Assembly (NCBI GenBank): GCA_024362935.1
Contig: JANCRA010000028.1
Location: 9,296,476 to 9,360,475 of the forward strand
Length of the DNA stretch: 64,000 nt
Source of the DNA: Setophaga petechia
Lineage: Eukaryota > Chordata > Aves > Passeriformes > Parulidae
Direction of reading: 5' to 3'
Position 1 is the first letter of the stretch, and the number at the start of each line of letters is the position of its first letter. The position numbers were made by a program, and so were the translations under genes. A model generated the notes under the pieces. It saw only the letters and a list, made by a program, of their open reading frames with translations. It was not told where the DNA came from and did not search any database. This document shows, in pieces, positions 48,296 through 61,026 of this stretch.

Positions 48296-50404
48296 CTGCA
48301 GGGCCTGCTGGGGCAGCTGTGTTTGCAGGGTAATTGAGTTGTGGCTCTGAAGACACATTTGCTGTGCTCATTGCAGCAGGCTGAAGAGCTGAGTGAGGCT
48401 GCAGTGCCACACACAGATTGCTTTGGCTCCCCCAGCCCCAGCTGGGCCAAGCTGGACCCAGCTGCTCTGTGCAGCACAGCTGGGACACATCAGCCTCCTG
48501 CAGGGCTGGGAGCACCTGGTTCCAGCAGCAGGGTCAGGCTCAGAGCACACCTGAGGGCAGCTCAGGGGCCAGGCTGACACTTTTTCCTCGGGGGGGTCAG
48601 GTGTGAGCAGCTCCTGTGTTTTCCTGTGGCTGCAAGGAGTTCCCAGCTGGGAAACCAGGGTGGGGACACATCCCAGACCCCCTGGCTGTGGCAGTGAGGA
48701 GGGTGAAGGAAGGGGATGAAGGATTGTTCCTTCTCAGGGCTTGCAGCAAGGTAAGAGCTGGCAGAGGTACCAAGCCAGCACCAATTTTATGTCTCTGTGT
48801 TACCAAAGAAGCAAATGCTGTTCTGTTGGGTGCATTCAAGAGCAGGGTTTCACCTTTAAATCTGTGGTTAATGTGAATACACTTTTTATTAAACCCCTTC
48901 AGCTTTCAGGGTTTGATTCAACACTGTTTTATTTCCCAGTGATGCTTTTATTGTCTGACCTTAGGAGGTGAATTCACTGCAAAACAGCACAGCTCTCCTT
49001 GCACTCAGTCTCTCAGCAGTGTTTTATGTGCACTTTTATTAATTTCTCTTACCTGATTCTGTGCCAGCTCCCTCACAGAACAGGGCATGGTGGCTTGGTT
49101 TCATTAGATGTGCTCTATTTTTCCTTCTCCTCTGATCCTCTTCCTCAAGCACTTTCCCTCCTTGGGTTGGGGGAGAGCAGTGGGGAAATGTTCCAGCTAA
49201 TAACAACAACATTCCTGCACCCTGCACGGGAGATTCAGCACTTGGGGAGGAATGTGGAGCACATTCAAAGGCTGAAAATGGCTCTCCTGGAAATGGAGAA
49301 TCTGTTCTGCAATGTCAGCACTCTCCCCTTTCCCTTCTCTTCCTACAGACAGCTCTGTGGACTGGGGCAGAATTTCTCCCCACAATTCCATGTCCATTAG
49401 GGCTGGGTGTGCAGCTGTGCTGCTTAGGGGGTTAAGGAGTGGTTGATTGACCCAGACAAGGATTACAAGAGGAGCTGAGAGCTTTTTTCTCCATGGGCTC
49501 CACACATTTAATTTCTTTGTTCTTGCCTCCAAACCCCTCACCTTCAGAGAGCAGCTCCTGCCTGCTATTGCTGATTTCTGTGGCCTTGAGCTGAGGTTTG
49601 AAGCAGTTTTCTCTCCCATCTTTGACTCTCCACCTTGTTCTTCTTCAGATATTTGCTTACAAGCGTGACAAGACCTAAATGACTAAAGTAGAGAGCTGAC
49701 CTCTGCCTTTTCTCTGATCATTTCCTTGCCAAATCCCCTCTTTCCTTCCTCCCTGTCTCTGCTATTTCAGGCTCTGCTCTGGCGCCTGTTTCTGACACAA
49801 GATGGATCTGCACCACTCAAACATTTCCTGCAGAGCTTTTCAGTGCTGGAGAAACATCTCAGCATTTCTGAGTCAGGGGTGCCTGGAGGGAGCATTTGGC
49901 ACTGGGAGTGACCAGGATGAGTGCCCAAAAACCCAAAACCAGCCCTGGTGAATCACAATGTCCTAGCCAGGGCTGCCTGCCACTGCCTGCAAAGCACAGG
50001 CTCTGTTTGGGTGTAATTTCAAGATATTATTGGGCTGATCTCGAAATCTTTCCAGAGTCAGATGTGACCTTGCAGCGTTTCAAATGTCCCTGGGTCAGGG
50101 CAGGGGTTGAAAGTTTGATTTTCACAGTCCCTGCAGGTGGCATTTAGAGGCTGAGATCAGGTCTGGGGCAGCTGAGCAGTGACAGGTGGAGGAGAAGGAG
50201 ATGAGGAGCAGGCAGGGATGTGCATCCTGTGAGTATTTGTGAATTATGAGGAGGCACTCACTGTCAGCAGTGTGAGGAATTAAATACAGGTGTGACATGG
50301 CAGGAATTTAAGGGGGAAAAAAAGAGAAAGACGTTTCAGTCATGGAGGAGAAATCCTCCTTGGGAGAATTCCCAGGCTGAGCAAACAGCCCTCATAGGAA
50401 TGGA

Positions 50405-50480
50405 GGTTTTTGGGGGTTTTTTTGTTTTGTTTTTTTGGGGGATTTTTTTGTTTTGTTTTGGGTTTTTTTGGTTTTTTAAT
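50405..50480 (+). repeat. T/G-rich low-complexity tract
   Basis: Runs of T interrupted by G blocks (TTTTGTTTTGTTTTTTTGG). Confidence 0.75.
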
Positions 50481-51502
50481 CATGGGAAATTCAAGATGTG
50501 GAACTCAAAAAGGGAAATACCTTGCATAGAAGATTCAGCCTCTGTCCCTTGAGAAGAACTGAGAGATTCTACATGATTTGCATCTTTAACTGGTGACAAT
50601 TTGGGTTATTTAGTCCCTTGCTATGAACAAAACTGCTTTTGTTTGAGCATCCACAAATTCTTTGACAAACCCAGCAGTAGACTTGATTTCCAGGCCAGGG
50701 GAAAAAAGCCCCAAAACCCAGGGCTGTGAAAACCAGGTGATAAAAACAACACCCAAGAGCGTGCCACAAAGTCCCAGCTAAATTGTTTTTGCAGCTCAGT
50801 GCAAGTTAAACTTCTGCAGCAACAGCATTGTCAGCAAAAATGGAGCTTGTGCTGAGCAGTGTTCTGAGGCACATTTGGTATAAATGGAAACTTTTTATTC
50901 CAAAACAGCTATTCCACCTGTGCCTCTGCTGGTGCCTCCAAAACCACAAGAAAATATCAGTTTTGCACTCTAATTTTATTTCCATTTCAGTGATCAAACG
51001 TGGTTTACACCTTCAGGCCTCGCCTAGAGCAGAACATTTCTCACTCTAGGGATTTTTTTTAACCTGTTTCAGATTAATTGACCTGGAAAATAACTACAAA
51101 GGCTCAGGGCAGCCACCAGGTTTCAAGGTGGCCACAGGCAGGTTTGTGTTCTAGTTTTGCAGAGAACAAAAAGAAGAGAAAGATTTCTTTCCCTTTGCAG
51201 AGGAAAAGGGGAGAAAATTTCTTTCCCTTTGCAGGGAAGAGGTTTCTGTGAAAAGTTTTTTTCCCTTTGGAGAGGAACTCTAGGGATGGCTCTGGGATGA
51301 GGGATAAGTCTTCATTCCTTATGATGCTGGTTCTGAGTCTCTTGTGATTTGGAGTAACTTCATTAAAAACCAGAACCACCTGCTCAAATTTGATATGGAA
51401 TTTAAGGAGGATGAAGGATAACAATTTCATAAAGACTGAGATCTTCTTAAGAATGATTTTCCCAATTAAGGGATTTGTGCAGTTTCTTCATTTTTCTGCC
51501 TA

Positions 51503-51872
51503 ATAGAAATAAAAGGAGATACAGGAGCACAGTAATTGTTATTGGCAAACAGAGGTCAATTACAGGAAATTATATTTCTTGAAATGAGTTTAGCAGTGAC
51601 TGGCTCCCTGTGCAATTCATTCTGCAGAGAGCTGGGTAGCAGAGGCAGCTGCTGTGTCACTGCCCCTGGCCTGGTGCTGCTCCTCATGACCCAGGGTGGA
51701 ATTGGGGCAGCTCCAGAAGCCTCAAGGAACTGAGACCTGGAGTTTTTCCTGCACGGAGGGACATTTGGGGCAGGGTGAGACTGGCTGGGTTGGGAGCCTC
51801 TTGCCCACGTTTTTTCCTGAAACCAACCCAGGCTGCTCACCCTCTGTGCTTGTTTCCCCACGTCCAGCTCCT
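51503..51872 (+). repeat. Diverged direct copy of the last P2RX5 intron
   Basis: Shows clear similarity over most of its length to 60625-60969, which spans P2RX5 intron 11 and the first bases of exon 12. Shared blocks include 'ggagatacaggagcacag', 'ggggcagctcca', 'cccaggctgctca' and 'tgtttcccca'. This copy has an insertion after 'gagcacag' and its splice AG is replaced by AC. Either a relic duplication or two copies of an unrecognised dispersed repeat. Confidence 0.7.
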
Positions 51873-52204
51873 GGAAAGCATTGATTTATCCTTAGGCACA
51901 TGCAGAATTTATTCATGAGTTACTCAATTTGGGTTTTGGTGGGAAGGAGTGGGAACCAGGCAGCTTCTCAGGGACTCTGGCTCTCATCGCTCACACGAAC
52001 ATTTCAGAAATCAAAAATTTACCCCAATGTGTTTTCATCCTGTGAAGGCTGAATAAAGTCTTTAATCACTGAGAAAGGGTGAGAGCTGTCCCTGTGTCCC
52101 CCCTGGATGCTGCAGCTGAGCTCTGGTGGCAGTGACAGCGCCCAGGGAAGGGTGGCAGCTGGGTCAGGGGGCACATCAGGAAAAGGCTGAGCTCCCAGGG
52201 AATG

Positions 52205-52345
52205 GGCACAGCCTGCCAGAGCTCCAGGAGTGCTTGGAAACACTGGCTGGGATTGTCGGGGTGTCTGTGCAGGGCTGAGGGTTGGACTGGGTGGTTCCTG
52301 TGGGTCCCTTCCAGCCCAGCCCATCCCGTGCCCGTGGGAGCATTG
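52205..52345 (+). mobile_element. CR1 LINE 3' fragment
   Basis: 'gagggttggactgggtggttcctgtgggtcccttccag' follows the usual CR1 3' end. It lies about 260 bases upstream of the P2RX5 start codon. Confidence 0.65.
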
Positions 52346-52604
52346 TGACACGGGCTTGGTGCTGGAACATATTTAATTCCTGGGGGGGACAGAGAATGAA
52401 ACCTGGAGGGGGACAGGGGCTATCCCCAGGGATGAATCGGCTGGAAAGCAGCTCAGGCAGGATGTGACAGTGCAGCTGCTGGCTCCTGACTGAGCTCTGC
52501 CGGAGGAGGAGGAGGAGAGCAGGGCTGCTGTCTCAGGTTTCCATGCACTGCACGTGTGGGTGGTGCGAGCTGAGCCTGCTCCAGCCACCGAGCGAGCTGG
52601 GAGC

Positions 52605-55600
52605 ATGGGGCAGGTGGCTTGGAAGGCTTTATTTCTGTCTCTTTTCGATTATAAAACCGAGAAATACGTCATTGCCAAGAACAAGAAGGTTGGGGTCCTC
52701 TACCGAGTGGTGCAGCTCTCCATCCTGGCTTACCTGGTGGGGTAAGAATCAGCCTCTGCTTTATTTTTTGCTGTGATAACGGTGGATTTTGCTGTGATAA
52801 GGATGGGTTTTGCCATGATAAGGATGGGTTTTGCTGTGATAAAGATAAATTAGGACACTCTGCACACAGTGACTGCTTGATTTCAATGCAGTTAATCAGA
52901 CAGGTTTATACAGCTGCATTTTGTAGTGTCTAATAGGTTATGTCTGCTTTTTCACCTGCTAGGGATGGCTAGATTCAGCTCTACCCTTCAGATTAAGGTT
53001 GGGTTAAAAATAGACCCAGTGTCTACGGCTTTGTACTGCATTATTTATGCCTTTATTTCTATATTTTGTGGGATTGGTGCCAAACCCTTCTGTGTTACTC
53101 CTCAGGACAAATGAGCATTTTCAGCCCTGGTGCTGAGCCTTGGGGCACACCTGTGCTCTCTGCACAGCACCATGACCTGCTCAGGTGCAGATGGGAGGGA
53201 GAAGCAGAAAATGGGGGATTTCTGAGCTGGAGTGGGCTGCAGCAGCCAGGCTGTGGGGGCTGAGGCAGCAGCAGTGTCAGCTGCTCTGCATTCATTCCAG
53301 AGCAGGGCATTGGCTCAGGAACAGCCTGGGAAAGGCCCAGTTCTGCAGCACACTGGGCACACTGGTGTGTGACCAGTCCCTGCAGGCTCAGACCTGGAAT
53401 TATCCAGCCTGTGCTGCTGATTCTCGAGTTTCTGAGGCTTTTTAGATTGTGACACCTCACTGTCTGTGCTCCTGGTCCCTTCACCTTTCCCACACCTCGT
53501 GTTTCCACTGATTAAATATAGCAGAGTCATTTTTAGGTGCTGGGGGTATTTATAGAAAGCTGTGCATTCCCAGGGAGCAGAGCAGCTCCCCAGCACTCTG
53601 GCATGGGCTGGCTGGAGGAGGAATCCTGTGCAGAGCATTGCTGAGGGCTGAGACAGATACAGTATGGACAGTGCAGGGTTCTTTTCCTCCTCTGTCATCT
53701 GTGGCCTCCTGCAAACCCCTGGCAGTGTCACTGATGGTCCCTGCAGTGACCCCTCTGTGCCTGGGGCTTACAGGAGCACGTCCCTGTTCACAGGCTGGCT
53801 TTGGGTGGGGATCAGCAAACCCTGCTGGACTATTTCTGGGATGCAGCTGCCATTGATTCATTGATTCACTGCAGAAAATGCAAGGAGCTGCTTTTCAGCC
53901 TTCCTGGGAGAGGAAATCAGTGTTCTTGAGAAAAGAGGAGAGGAGGAAACTTCCCGGGTTGAGTGTGAAAAACAAGGTTGACTCTCCTGTAGAAATGTGA
54001 AAGTTTAATAACGGGCATCAGGAGACAAAGGTAATAAAACAATTGGTTTAACGGCCAAGTGCCTCTTAGCATTCCACCAAGAGCACCCTGGCCATTGCAG
54101 AAACAACCTTTATGTACCATTCCTATTGCATCAGCCTGTTGCATGTTAATAAACAATTAGACATATTTAAACTTCCCCTCAAACCAGTTAACATGCTCCA
54201 AGAATTGTTTAGCAGGGCTCATCCTCAGTGCTGCCTTTTTAGAGCATCTCTATTCCTTGGTTGTGGTTTTATCATTCTTATCATCACCTCCAGTTTGGGC
54301 TTTGGTCCATATTTTCAGTTGATGGTAAGTGCTGACAGTTGCCATATCAATAGCAGGGGTCTCCTTGTGTTCACTGAATGTTATCCCAACCAGGCAGGCA
54401 GTTTAACACAAAAATACTTCTATCAGCTATTTCTCTACTCTAACAGAAATATAAACCATATCTTTATAGCAAAGTTACTTTGACATTATACCTATAGCAT
54501 CCAGTTTAACATTTGTGACAAGCCAGTATTCTAATATGTGTTTATAACAGTGGGGAGTGTTCATGTGCAGGTTTGTCACATGTGGCAGGTGAAGGGCTGG
54601 GTGCCACCAGTGCTGCTCAGCCCCTATGGGCAGGAGAGCCTGAAAAGAGGAGCTGTGCCACAGATTCAGCCTCTCTCCCTCTCCCAACCCTCAGCTCCTT
54701 CAAGGGTGGTTTATTGTCCTGGCAGGTGATTTTAGCAGTATTGTGGGGGAGCTGGAAGTGTTTCATTTGAGCCAGAGGTTTTCACCCAGGGAAATGGAAC
54801 TCCTGCTGCTTCCAGAGGTGAGGAGGGAGCAAAGCTTTCCCTGGATGGCTCAGCAAGGCAGGAGCTGTCCCAGGGGGCAGCCAGGCTGTTCCCATCACCC
54901 TGGCTCACAAAGGAGCTGGGTCCAGCTGGGAACATCCCCTGCAGGCTCCTGCCAGCTCAGCTGAGGGGTTCCCTGTCCCAGCCTGGGGTGCTGCTGGTGC
55001 CAGCTCAGGCTGTGTGCTGAAGTGAGAGTTCTGCACTTGTGAACCTGCAAAAGCTTTTCTTGTTTTTTCTCCCGAGAAAGACACAGCCCTGCTCTTCCTT
55101 TCCCTTTCTGAGGTTGCTGAGTGTGGCACAGATGGAGGCTTTGGTTTCTTACCTCATGACCTGTTGTTACACATTCCTCCATTGTTGGCAAGCACAGGTC
55201 ATGTCCAGGAGTTTATCCTTTATTAGCAGTGTCAGAGGGTTTGGTGTCAGTGGCACGTTTTGATTTGACCTCAGTGTGAATTTCTCTGTCTGACTCGTTC
55301 CCTGACTGCCCCTAACGCTGCTGTGTTCACACAGGTGGGTGTTTGTGGTCAAGAAAGGCTACCAGGACACAGACACGTCCCTCCAGAGCTCTGTCATCAC
55401 CAAGCTGAAAGGGGTGGCCTTCACCAACACCTCGGAGCTGGGGGAGAGGATTTGGGATGTTGCAGACTATGTCATCCCTCCCCAGGTTGGCATCACCCCC
55501 TGTGGGTGCTGGAGGGGTCTATCCAGCTCTTCCCTGTGAATTAGCAGGAGCTGGGATACAGGAAAGTGATGCTGGCAGGGGTTTTCTGCTGTGAGTTTTT

Positions 55601-58600
55601 TACTGGAGATGCTGGGGGTGCCCTGCCTCCCCCCAGGACCGTGGGCTGGCTCTCATGGTTGTGTGTGCACCCACAGTGTGAGGGAATTCATCCAAACAAA
55701 TATCCACACAAAGGGTGATGGATCTCAGCCTGAAAAGCCCTGGGGAGAGGGGGTTGCTTTCTTCTGAAGAGAGCTTCATGCTCCTTATTTACAAGTACTT
55801 TTAGAGTAAACCAAGTTTTCTGACTCTTTGTTTATTGCAGGGTGAAAGTGTCTTCTTTGTCATGACAAATCTGATTGTGACCCCAAACCAGAGACAAGCC
55901 ACGTGTGCTGAGGTAGGAAGAACTGAGCCCCTTGACCCCCAGACCCCTGCAAAACCAGGGAAAAGAACTGACAGAGGACACTTCTGGAGCAACAAAGAAA
56001 GGAAGGATGAAAGACAAGTATTTTTTCCTGTAGTGTAAAAGCTAATTTGGGAAATTACTGTAAACCTGGGAGGCTCAGCTGTCTTAACTTCCAGAGGGAC
56101 TGATCATGCAGAGACTCCCTGACTTTAGGTGGTGTTGAATTTCTGCCCAGCTGGAGATGAGACCAGGCAGTGATTGCTCAGGGTTAGAAAACGCCCTGGG
56201 AGAACAAATTTGATGTGACTCAGGGTGATTATGAGGAGAGGAGACTTTTTAAGAGCCCCATCCTGGAAAGGGCTGAACATTCAGGCTTTCATTACCTCCC
56301 AGACACGGGGTGGCTGCTCAGCACTTTCCAGGACATTCCCTGAAGGCCAAAGGCACGAGGTGCTTGTGGAATATCCTCTGAGGAGGTGTTTGGAGCGGGC
56401 TGGAGCCCGGGGAGGAGGTGTGTGGCTGTGCAGGGAGTGCTGTGCATGGAGCAGATGGATCTTCCATGTCACACCAGGAGCACAGCTGGCTTGGCCAGGG
56501 CACTGCTGTCCTCTGGTGGCCAGGACAGGGGCACTTTTGAGCCAGAGAACTTTGTGGCTTAGATCCAAGCTGGGTTATCTTACAGCAAAGTGGGCTCCTG
56601 CCTGGTTTTGGTGAGTACTAATGTTGGTTTTTCCAGTCTGTCCCTCTCCAGACTGAGCAGAACCCAAAAGTGGGATGGTGTGGCTGAGTGCTGGTGCTCC
56701 TGGTGGTGGGATGTGTGTGCATTACCCCCAGATACCACTTCAGCTGTGTGGTTTTAGTGCTCACACAGAACCCACCCCACTTTCTGTGTCTCTGGTGTCC
56801 TGTCACACTGTCACTTGTGCCCTTTCCCCTCTGCAGAGTGCCAGCATTCCCGATGCCCTGTGTGACAAGGACACAGACTGCCTGGAAGGGGAAGCAGTGG
56901 TGGCTGGCAATGGTAAGGGACACGTCCCTGTCTGAGCTGTGTCTGGTGTCCTTCAGAGCCCTCAGCCTGGGTACAACCCCCAGATCTCTGATTGCAGAGA
57001 GCACCAAGGCCTTTCCCCTCTCGTTTCCCCTCTCCTTTCCCCTTTCCCGTTTCCCTTTCCCTCTTTCCTTTTTCCTTTCCCTTTCCCCTTTTTCCTTTTC
57101 CTTTTCCCTTTCCCCTTTTCCTTTTCCCCCTTTCCTTTTCCCCTTTCCTTTCTCCCCTCTTTTATTGAGATCCCTGCCTCGCTCACAGCTCTGTGGTGGC
57201 TGGGCCAGGGAACCCCAGGCTGCTCAGAGGCACAACAAGAGGGTGTTTGTTGCAGCTGAGAGGCCCTTTCACAGCAGGGAGGAGAAGGAAAATCCTGAAT
57301 TCTCACATGCCCTGTAGGCAAGGAGAGGAGGTGCCTGCTGCTGTGACCTTTTCTGTGCTGTCTGCTCACAGGGGTTAAGACTGGCCGTTGTTTGAAAGAC
57401 AGGGGCAGCACCAGAGGGACTTGTGAGATACTGGCCTGGTGCCCAGTGGAGAAAAGATCCAAGCCCAAGTACGTGTCTGCTTTCCAAGCTTGAGTTGCTT
57501 GGCTTGCGTGTCACCCAGGGCAGTTCCTGTGTCCCCTCTGCCTGGGTGCTTGCTGGAATGTTGGCTGCTCAGTGGGGGCTGTTCAGGGGCTCTGCAAGGC
57601 TCCCCCTGGCAGGACTGGCCCTCTGCTCCCCCTGCTTCTGTCCCTGGCTGCTCCCAACTCTGGGGTGTCCCCTGGCCCTGCATGCTCCCCACCAACCCCT
57701 TGCTGGCACTGTGGGGGAAGTGGCACAGCTGGCCTGGTGCCACACAGCCTACTGGATAAACCTGCTTCTAAAATGGCAATTAAAGATTTCACATGTGGGC
57801 AGGGGACAAAGACAGAGAACAAACCCTTCTCTTGCAGGAAACCACTTCTGGGCAGTGCAGAAAACTTCACTGTTTACATCAAGAACTCCATTCGCTTCCC
57901 CAAGTTTAAGTTCTCCAAGTAAGTGCCACAGCTTCCTGAGCTTCTCCTGCTCAATAGATATTCCCCCTCCTCCAGAAAAATTAAGTGCCTGGACAAGGCT
58001 GGCAAAAATTGCAAATTTAAAAAATATTTGTTTGCCTTTGCTGCTGCAATGTGAACAAACTGAAGCAGTGTAGAAATATGCATGTTCTGGCTCTTGTCCT
58101 GGGCTCAGATAGGCATTTCTAGAATCTTATTGTTTTCTCTTGAGAAAAACAGATCACCCTGGAGCAGTCTGGCAATCTGTTCTGTGTGAGTCCTTTCTTG
58201 AGCCCAGATTCAGCTGGCCAGGAGGTCATTTTTGGGGGACAGACTGCTTTCCCAGGCCAGCAGCAGAGACACCCTCAGGGTGCACAGAGGGTGTTGGAGA
58301 AGCCTCTTGTCTCTGCTGCAGGCTCTGAAGGCAAGGGCAGAGGGAGCCAAGGTGGATTTCCCTGTTCCCTACGTGCAGGATGAATGTGCTGGCCACTGAC
58401 AACGAGTCCTACCTGAAGAGCTGTCGGTACAGCCAGGAGCATCCCTACTGCCCCATCTTCGTGCTGGGCAACATCGTCCGCTGGGCTGGGGGTGACTTCC
58501 AGGAGATGGCCTCGCAGGTAGGAGTGCCCTGGGGCTCCTGGGTGTTCCCAGCTGGCTCACTGGGAGCCTGTGAGAGTCACTGCCCTGCGAGCTGCCTCCT

Positions 58601-61026
58601 GCACTGCGCTGCAGAGGTGCCGGTGCTTAAAGTCAAGCTGGTCCCATTTATCCTGTCCCCAGGGAATGGGGGTTCTCTAAAAAAGCTGGTTGGGTCAGTT
58701 ATCTTCTATTCAGGGTTGCTTCTATTCAAACTGCCGCTCTGCCAGCAGGGATTCTTTGTTTAATTTCAATGCTACTACAGCATTGGTTTAAACCCAGAAC
58801 TCTGGAAATCCATCCCTGTGTAAAAGATCATCTTCCCCACTGAAGTGTGGAATGGAATGAAATCAATGTCCTGGGATGAGAAACCTCAGGGAGAAGTGGG
58901 GTTGAAGAGTAATAATGGGATTAATGTCACACACCTGAACTCAGCCTGGGCAGGAGTGTGTCCCCCTTGTTTGACCAGAAGTGCAGCTGCTTCTTGCCCC
59001 TGGGGAAAACCTGCCCAAGGGTCTGACAAATTTGAAGACACTTTAACTGAACTAAGCTTAAACAACTCACCCTGTCTCTCTCTTTTAAGGGTGGTGTGAT
59101 AGGAATTCAGATTGAATGGAACTGTGATCTTGATAAAGCCCCTTCTGAATGTAATCCTCACTATTCTTTTAGCCGGCTGGATAACAAGTCTGCAGAAACC
59201 TCCATCTCTTCTGGGTACAACTTCAGGTGGGTACAGAGGAGGGCACAATGCAGAACCACAGCTGGGCTGGGCTGCCTGGGCTTTCAGGTGCTGGAGGTTG
59301 GCAGTGGAGTGGCACCAGCCTGTGCCAGGCACTGCTGCAGCCCAGCACAGAGCGCTGCAGAGGAGAGAGGGAGGTAGGGAGTGCTCCTGGCAGGCTGAAG
59401 CTGGCTTTGATAAGGGAACAGATCTCTTTGAAGGGATGAGAGGCTTCAGAGGGGCAGGTGGAATTAAAGCCAGCATTTAATTGCTGTATTGCAGGTTTGC
59501 CAAGTATTACCGGGATGCTGAGGGGGTCGACTACAGGACGCTCATTAAAGCCTACGGAATCCGCTTCGATGTGATGGTGAACGGCAAGGTGAGGGCCAGG
59601 CCAGGGTGGGCCAGAGCCTGCAGAGAAAGGAAATGGGGGGAGGAACTCTGAGGTGAGGACAGCCTCTCTGGCTTGTTGTAGGAAAGGGCTTTTCCCATCC
59701 ATCCATGTGGAGCTAATGCCCATGTAAGAGAGATCACCTGCAGTGCAGCTGAGCCTGCACCTCCTCTACTTAAAACCAGGCTCATGTAAAGCCCAACAGA
59801 AATAAATGCGCCCCAGAGACTTGTTTTCCATGTGCAAGCACTGCAGAGAGAAAAGAAGCCTAATCCAGGGATGATGAAGCTCAGAAATGCAGCCAGGGAC
59901 AGTCAGACCCAAGACACATAGACCTTCAGCCTCCAAGATTGCTCACTGCAAATCCCCTGTGGTTGTGCCTGGGAACAAAACACACCCAGGGGCAGCAGCA
60001 GCTTCCCCAGGGCAGTGCCACACCCTTGGGTTTGTTTTGTGGGTTGTTCTCTCAGTGGTGACTTCATGACCTTTGTTCTTCCAGGCAGGGAAATTTAACA
60101 TCATTCCCACCATTATCAATATCAGCTCGGGGCTGGCACTCATGGGAGCTGTAAGTGAATGTTTTGTGTTAAAGTAACCCCAGGGGACCCAGACCCAAAA
60201 TGGGATGAGAATGGGATGGGGGGCTTAAACCTTCTCCAGCAGAATCTTTACTACTCAGATTACTCAGCCAGGTGTGTGTCTGTATCCTGTCTTAAAACCA
60301 TTTGTTAATAAACCTGGTAGTCTAAACACCTACACAGGCTGTATATTATATACTCATACCCTGGAAAATGCATGGAGAATGAAGGAAAACACTGCTTCTA
60401 CAAGTTATCCTTTCATTAATATTAATTTCTAATGAGATCAGAACACTTCCTCTTCTGTTTCAAAGATTAAACACCAATTTTATCCTTTTGCAGGGAGCTT
60501 TCTTTTGTGACCTGGTGCTGCTGTATTTGATCAAGAAGAGTAACTTTTATAGAGGCAAAAAGTATGAGGAAGTCAAGTAAGTGGGCCTGGCTTTGTGTTA
60601 AAAAATCATGGCTTTTTGTTAAGTGATGGAAATAGGAGGAGATACAGGAGCACAGTTCCAGGGAAATACATTCTTCCAAATGATTTTGGCCAAGTTATTG
60701 GCTTCCTCTGCAATTCCTTGCTGCAGTGAGCTGGGGAGCACAGGCAGTGCTGTGTCATGGTTGGACTGGCACTGGCCTTGTGCTGTTGGTCCCTAATGAC
60801 CAAGGGTGGAACTGGGGCAGCTCCAAGAGCCTCATGAATCTGAGATGTGGAGGGGCCTTTGGGTGAGGTGAGACAGGCCTGGCTGGGAACATTTTTGCCT
60901 CCTGAAACAATCCCAGGCTGCTCATCCTGTCCCTGTGCCTGTTTCCCCAGGTCCAACTCCAGGAAGTCCTTGTCGAGCCCTACACTGAATGGGAATCAGA
61001 GCCCGGAGCAGCTCGATGGGCTCTAG
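52605..61026 (+). CDS. P2RX5: P2X purinoceptor 5, 12 coding exons
   Basis: Exons: 52605-52741, 55335-55485, 55841-55912, 56837-56912, 57372-57468, 57838-57918, 58379-58517, 59090-59226, 59495-59588, 60085-60150, 60494-60576, 60951-61026; 402 residues, all phases consistent. It is an ATP-gated trimeric cation channel of the plasma membrane. Visible family marks: N-terminal TEK kinase motif (T18-K20), first membrane helix about 30-50, ATP-contact lysines in KLKG (69 and 71), cysteine-rich ectodomain, NFR at 295-297, Lys315 in IKAYGIRF, and the second helix about 335-360 ending YLIKK. From MGQ and [17 protein letters not shown] it matches P2RX5 closely. Exon 10 (AGKFNIIPT to ALMGA), skipped in the common human allele, is intact. 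The cytosolic tail is short. Start choice: the first ATG giving the conserved N-terminus; codons upstream to 52554 lack similarity. EMC6 is convergent downstream. Confidence 0.97.
52770..52852 (+). repeat. 21-bp minisatellite at the start of P2RX5 intron 1
   Basis: GCTGTGATAAGGATGGGTTTT repeated three to four times with small changes, beginning 28 bases after the exon 1 donor. Confidence 0.88.
57005..57165 (+). repeat. Polypyrimidine tract in P2RX5 intron 4
   Basis: About 160 bases of nearly pure C and T (CCTTTCCCTTTCCCCTTT style) with mirror-symmetric blocks. It lies about 200 bases upstream of the exon 5 acceptor. Confidence 0.93.
60625..60969 (+). repeat. P2RX5 intron 11/exon 12 segment similar to 51503-51872
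   Basis: Covers most of the last intron, the acceptor CCCCAG at 60950 and the first bases of exon 12. See the partner copy upstream of the gene. Confidence 0.7.

Larger units (their letters stand above)
45381..52604. other. HASPIN-P2RX5 intergenic region
   Basis: No exon recognised before P2RX5. ITGAE exons, expected around HASPIN on the plus strand from the human map, were looked for and not seen. It contains A-rich, LTR, CR1 and duplicated segments listed separately. Confidence 0.4.

Noticed and set aside
57005..57165. Telomere-like repeat
   Set aside because: C/T-only tract without the TTAGGG/CCCTAA period.
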